Of a DNA stretch of 64,000 nucleotides, positions 59,872 through 64,000 are shown in pieces. The DNA lies in assembly GCA_964035575.1 (NCBI GenBank), contig OZ037910.1:1054001-1118000 (forward strand), in the 5' to 3' direction. A program made the translations under genes and the position numbers. Every line of letters starts with the position of its first letter. Within the stretch, counting starts at the first letter, position 1. Source of the stretch: Rhynchopus sp. YZ270_cl-10 (taxonomy: Eukaryota; Euglenozoa; Diplonemea; Diplonemida; Diplonemidae). Below the pieces are notes generated by a model. That model was given only the letters and a program-made list of their open reading frames with translations, was not told the origin of the DNA and made no database searches.

Positions 59872-62800
59872 ATGTCCCAAGCTGACGCCGCCTTCTCGCT
59901 TGCAAAGGCGAAGGCCGATACAAAGGATGGTGGCTACCCAAGCGGGCTTGCCTATAGCAATTGGAGTGTTACACCGGTATATCCTCTCTTCCTCTCCTCC
60001 CATCTACAAAAAAAAATCCCAAAAAAAAATACCCCCCCCTTTTTTTTTTGAATGTGATTCAAAAAGGATGACGCAACGAGAGGCTTAAGTGGGTCATCTT
60101 CCAAATCTTTTCTCTTTTCTTTGCGTACCTTTCCTCCCTTTTCTTCCAAATTCAACAGTTCATTTACCTTTTTTCAGCTCCCCCTCCGAAGCGAACATGA
60201 ATGGGAAGGCGTCACACAGACAGGCATCGAACTGATGTCCCCCTCTTTCAACAAAGCGAAGAAATCCGCGAATGTGACAGTGACTCCCGACACCATTGGC
60301 GCCCTGCCACCTGCAGCGAAATACCCTGGGGACACTTACAGCGTGGGATGGTGCCTCCGAACACGACACACCAGACAGAGACGGGCGTCCACCCTTGCCT
60401 CAGAAGCCCCAGCGCATATCCCTCTCGTTTCCACCTCGCTCCTCCACGCGACTGCCACGGTACTGCACGAAGAGCTTCTCCGCGACAAAGCCAATCAAAT
60501 GAAAGGAGGCCCTGGCAGCCAACACCCCGACTACATCAAATCACAATGCCGTGCCATGGTTGAGGAGATGGGTCTGGAAGGTCTGCAAGACCCTCACGCA
60601 TTTGAAAAACTCTGGAAATGCATGTCATTAGGCGGCAACACTCTTGTCGACCAACCCTCCTTTATGGATACAGTACGCAACCCGCTCCGCTCCAGCATTG
60701 CAGGAACCCTAATGTGTATCGCAACAGAGCTGGCAACACATCCGTTCCTTTGTTCACCTGGCCTCGTGGTAAAAGAGTTGCTCCACAGCTCATGGCGGAT
60801 AAACGAGGCACCAAAATATGGATCTCCTGTGTTATCTGAAGCGTTACTCGCGGCGATGAAAAACATTGCGGGGGTGATTGATGAAGGGTATAACGCGGTT
60901 GCAGCGCTTAACGAAGATAAAACCACAGAGGGAGAGGGGGAGGAGGAGGAGGAGGAGGAGGAGGTGGTGTCCTTTCAACCCTCCTTTGGGGTGACTGATG
61001 TGAAGGAGAAGAGTGTGCCTGCAACGTTGGCGGATGTTATGGGTAAAACCTCGCGATTGTATTGGAATGTCCAGGTGTTGGATGAAAGTGCAAGGCGTAT
61101 TGCAGCCAATATCACCTGGGAGAGAAACAATTTGCAGAGTATTCTGTCCGCAGATTCCAGTAGTGAAAGCCTAGAGAGTCTCCACGAGCACACTGTTGCC
61201 TTCTTCAGAACCACTGCCCGATATGACTATCACGCACAACTGGTCAATAATGAGGCTACCACTGCACAGACCGAGCCAAATTCAATCTCCCCCCGATTTC
61301 CTAAGAAGCCTGCTTCACCACGCAAAACCCCGCGAACCGATATTCTCATCCAAAAAAACGAGCGTCTCATTCGGACCATTAACACATTAGAGCAACAGCC
61401 TATAGAGCGGAAAAGACCCTCCCGTCGTGGATCCTCAATTCATTGCTCTGCAACGAGAATGTCTTATGTAGGAGAAGAAGAAGAAAAAACGGAGGAAACG
61501 GAAGAAATGGAGGGCATATCGAACACTCTCCGGACCTACGAAACATTACAACGTGCCAGCGATGTTCGTGCAGAGCGTGATGAGGAGATGGACGTTTTTT
61601 TCTCCTTCGCGATGCTTCGTTTACGCTATAAAACCACCTCCATTGTACGCCGTTTGGCGAAGATCACCAACCGTCCTCTCTCGCACCTTGCAGGGCCTCT
61701 GATAGACTATCTCGAGGTCTGCAGGGAATCCCACTCATATTTACCTCAAATTGATGGTCTATGTGCCCTCTTCGGACCACCTACTTTACTCATTCAAAAT
61801 TTTGCAAGCTTCATCCGCACAAAAAGCTTTCTCCCCTCCTGCAGTGCACAGCTCGCAGAGCTCATTCTCCGGCACGCAAGGGAAGGGACCTACATAGTAT
61901 ACCCTTTCTGTGGAGAGGGAGACACCGTCTGTGAGAACAGCAGAAAGCTTCGAGTCTCCTTTATCAGATCGGTGAGAAGGAGGCAGGCGGCTACAACACA
62001 GTCGGAGTTGTCGCCAAAAAAAAGCCCCTTTTCGCTCTTCGGGAGTAACCTTGAAGACAACAAATCATTAAGTAATAAAGGAGTGGCTTTTATTGATCGA
62101 CTGAAACAAAGCAAACGGCAATGCAAAGACGAAGCCCAGGTGTTGAAATCGTTAAACAAAACCAAAAATGGAGCAGGGGGGCAATGGTTCCGAAGCGGTC
62201 CAACGAAGGTTGAAGCCCCAAAGGTAACGTCCTTCCGTCCGTCGGTGTCATCAATTGTATCTGAAGCGCCTCCATCTGAGACCTCACCAAATTCCCCTTA
62301 CTACTACACTGAGAACATTGTGGAGCACGGCATCATCGAGCGCGCCGAAGACAACTCCATAGTGTTTTCACATGGTGTATACTCTGCGCACAGTGTTTCA
62401 GAGTGTATAAGACAGCATGCGGACATTCTCCGCACCCCTGCTGGCAAAGCTTATACAGAGGTTCCATGGTTGGAGGAAGGGCTTGGGGATGGGTTGTCAC
62501 CTCTGCACCGTGCGGTGCTGTGCAATAACGTTGCATTAGTAAAGACTATGGTGTCTCAAGGGGTCTATCATCTGCCATTTGTTAAGACGCAAACTGAGGT
62601 GGAAATGGCGGTGGAAGTTCCGCAGGCAGTTCTTGCAGCGTTGCCTTTTGGGAAAAAAGGTGCAGTCAAAGCAATAAAGGAGCCAGAAGAACCTTCCATT
62701 CCGTTGGTAACAACAGAAGATGTGAATCATATTACTGAGCACGCAGAGGCGCTTTCATTTCAAAGTTTATCACAAATTGAAGTAAAAATGCTGTTACAAC

Positions 62801-63465
62801 GTATCGCAGAAGGGAAATACAAGGACGACCACTTTCTCCTCCTGGTCTGGGAGCTGGGCGAGCCGAATGGTGTTGAACTGCTTAGGTATTGCGCTTCTGG
62901 TCCGATAAAAGGAAATCGGTTGCAAGAGGCTATGGCATGGCATCCTTTGGCACCGCAGTTACGAGAGGATTTGCCACGGTATCGTGCGCGGCTGATGGCG
63001 AAGAGGGTGAATAATAGGATGACAGCGCTGCACATAGCGTTGCACACTCGACATGGAGATGCAAGCGAGGTCATCAAAATATTGATAACCGCAGGGTGTG
63101 ATCCTAATCGACCAGATGTGTCAGGGAACACCCCGTTGTACTACGCTGTGGAGCGGCAGCTGCTTGCCAGCACCGCGGTGCTGCTGCGTGAAGGAGCAGG
63201 CTACGTCGTGGCCTGTGCAGGGAAGGCGCTCCTGCTAGCTTCCCTTGCACCGCAGAATGGAACCCCGCCTCTTCCCGAGCTTGTCGCGCTCCTCGCAAAG
63301 GCTGCGCCCAACCGTCTCCACCACCCCGAAGCCATCCGTCTCTGCAGCGAAAAGGTCAAGCTGCTAACCATCTACGGCAACCGTTGTGCAGTGCCGCGTG
63401 TATTCTACGAACTAAAGGCGCTGCTTCAGGAAATCTACCATGCGAGGGCAGGGCTGGGGGAATAG
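59872..63465 (+). CDS. Large ankyrin-repeat protein, two exons
   Basis: Exons are 59872-59976 and 60178-63465 (phase-0 intron, donor GTATAT, acceptor TTTTTTCAG), 1130 residues. Ankyrin repeats are in the C-terminal third: GDGLSPLHRAVLCNNVALVK (about 795-815), RMTALHIALHTRHGDASEVI (about 975-995) and SGNTPLYYAVERQLLASTAV (about 1012-1032). The middle has an acidic run (EGEGEEEEEEEE) coded by GAG repeats and several Ser/Lys-rich linkers (KKPASPRKTPR). The N-terminal 250 residues (MCIATELATHPFLCSP and nearby) are helical and not recognised. Probably a scaffold or adaptor. The intron includes an R5 fragment (60070-60120). Start chosen because exon 1 is open and has a phase-matched donor. Confidence 0.75.
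60070..60120 (+). repeat. R5 fragment inside the ankyrin gene intron
   Basis: ACGCAACGAGAGGCTTAAGT, GGGTCATCTTCCAAATC, then TTTTCTCTTTTC. R5 thus occurs in a real intron and supplies part of its pyrimidine-rich 3' half. Confidence 0.6.
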
Positions 63466-63871
63466 AGACATGGGGTAATGTGGTGTTCAATTGTTCCGCG
63501 GTGCTGCGTGAAGGAGCAGGCTACGTCGTGGCCTGCAGGGAAGGCGTTGCTTCAAGAAATTCTACCATGCGAGGGTAGGGCTGGGGGAATAGATGTTGAA
63601 GGGAGGAATGTGCTGAATGTTGAGTAGGGGATTGGAGGTGGGGGCAAAAAAAGCTAGTCCTATTTGTGTTTAAGATTTAACAATTTTAACCCCAAAGAAT
63701 CTCGAGGTGATATTTTTTTCTTGTGAAACAAAGAAAACCTGGTCCAGATTACCAAAAGAAAGGCAATTCTTTCCCCTTAGACAAATGCTACCCAGCCCCA
63801 TTCATACTCTCACACTCATCCACACATAGATTATACAAGAAGAAACAACAAAAACACAAGACACCGTAACA
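63466..63871. other. Spacer before the last gene, with a relic of the ankyrin gene end
   Basis: The relic (63496-63594) is listed separately. The rest is A/T-rich; the last 60 bases are A/C-rich before the ATG. Confidence 0.55.
63496..63594 (+). pseudogene. Partial duplicate of the ankyrin gene 3' end
   Basis: CCGCGGTGCTGCGTGAAGGA and CAGGCTACGTCGTGGCCTGC copy 63174-63228 with small differences. These join directly to TGCTTCAAGAAATTCTACCA and GGGCTGGGGGAATAGA, which copy 63420-63468. About 190 bases between the two are missing. It is a tandem partial duplication with an internal deletion, not coding. Confidence 0.85.
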
Positions 63872-64000
63872 ATGGTGTGGGACCGGCTGTGTGTGCTGCT
63901 TCTGCTGCTGGCAGGTGTGCGGTGTGAGGAGGAAGCAACAACAGGGGAGCCGCTGACGCTGGGTGTCCTCGGAGACGGCCTGGAGGGTGCGCTCGACGGC
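63872..64000 (+). CDS. Secreted or membrane protein, 5' end only (partial)
   Basis: The first 43 codons: MVWDRLCVLLLLLAGVRC is a strong signal peptide, followed by EEEATTGEPLTLGVLGDGLE. The window ends here, so the family cannot be told. The A/C-rich leader before the ATG resembles those of the other genes. Confidence 0.7.
   Translation, partial: MVWDRLCVLLLLLAGVRCEEEATTGEPLTLGVLGDGLEGALDG

Overview
This is nuclear DNA from a microbial eukaryote, probably a flagellated protist. Short GT-AG introns interrupt reading frames, mostly with donors starting GTATGT or GTATGC. CNOT11, NOP14, an INPP5A-type phosphatase and a CCDC81-type protein are purely eukaryotic families. Long A/T-rich spacers full of repeats separate more GC-rich genes, and the standard stop codons are used. 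Every credible host gene lies on the + strand, and many start codons follow a pyrimidine tract ending in AG. Both traits would suit a genome with polycistronic transcription and spliced-leader addition (Euglenozoa, for example a diplonemid), but no spliced-leader gene was found, so that placement is inference.

Layout. 1-8370: at least three tandem, nearly identical copies of a secreted Cys-rich modular protein gene. 8474-11116: NOP14 (ribosome assembly). 12053-14095: CNOT11 (CCR4-NOT deadenylase), seven exons. 15194-16675: a nuclear-encoded RlmN-type radical SAM methyltransferase with a C-terminal membrane anchor. 17914-20221: a CCCH zinc finger/methyltransferase-like protein and a CCDC81/HU-domain protein. 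21879-25253: a cyclic-nucleotide-gated channel-like protein. 25254-30561: transposon-rich spacer (hAT elements, MITEs, an 801-bp fold-back). 30562-32535: RluA-type pseudouridine synthase. 33162-35232: a TUTase/poly(A)-polymerase-like protein lacking recognisable catalytic aspartates. 35233-39801: repeats only. 39802-41034: inositol-polyphosphate 5-phosphatase. 41035-49966: about 9 kb of repeats and MITEs. 49967-50581: secreted Cys-rich protein. 52384-57567: very large WD40-like protein. 59872-63465: ankyrin-repeat protein. 63872-end: start of another secreted protein.

The genes do not form one pathway. RNA biology is over-represented (NOP14, CNOT11, RlmN, pseudouridine synthase, TUTase-like, CCCH/methyltransferase), mixed with signalling (channel, 5-phosphatase), a possible basal-body protein and secreted Cys-rich proteins. 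The most unusual content is in the spacers. Several families of very short repeats, all seen in the same orientation as the genes, either carry A-tails, conserve a hairpin by compensatory changes, or start exactly after splice-acceptor-like sites. I label them R1-R10 for this window only.
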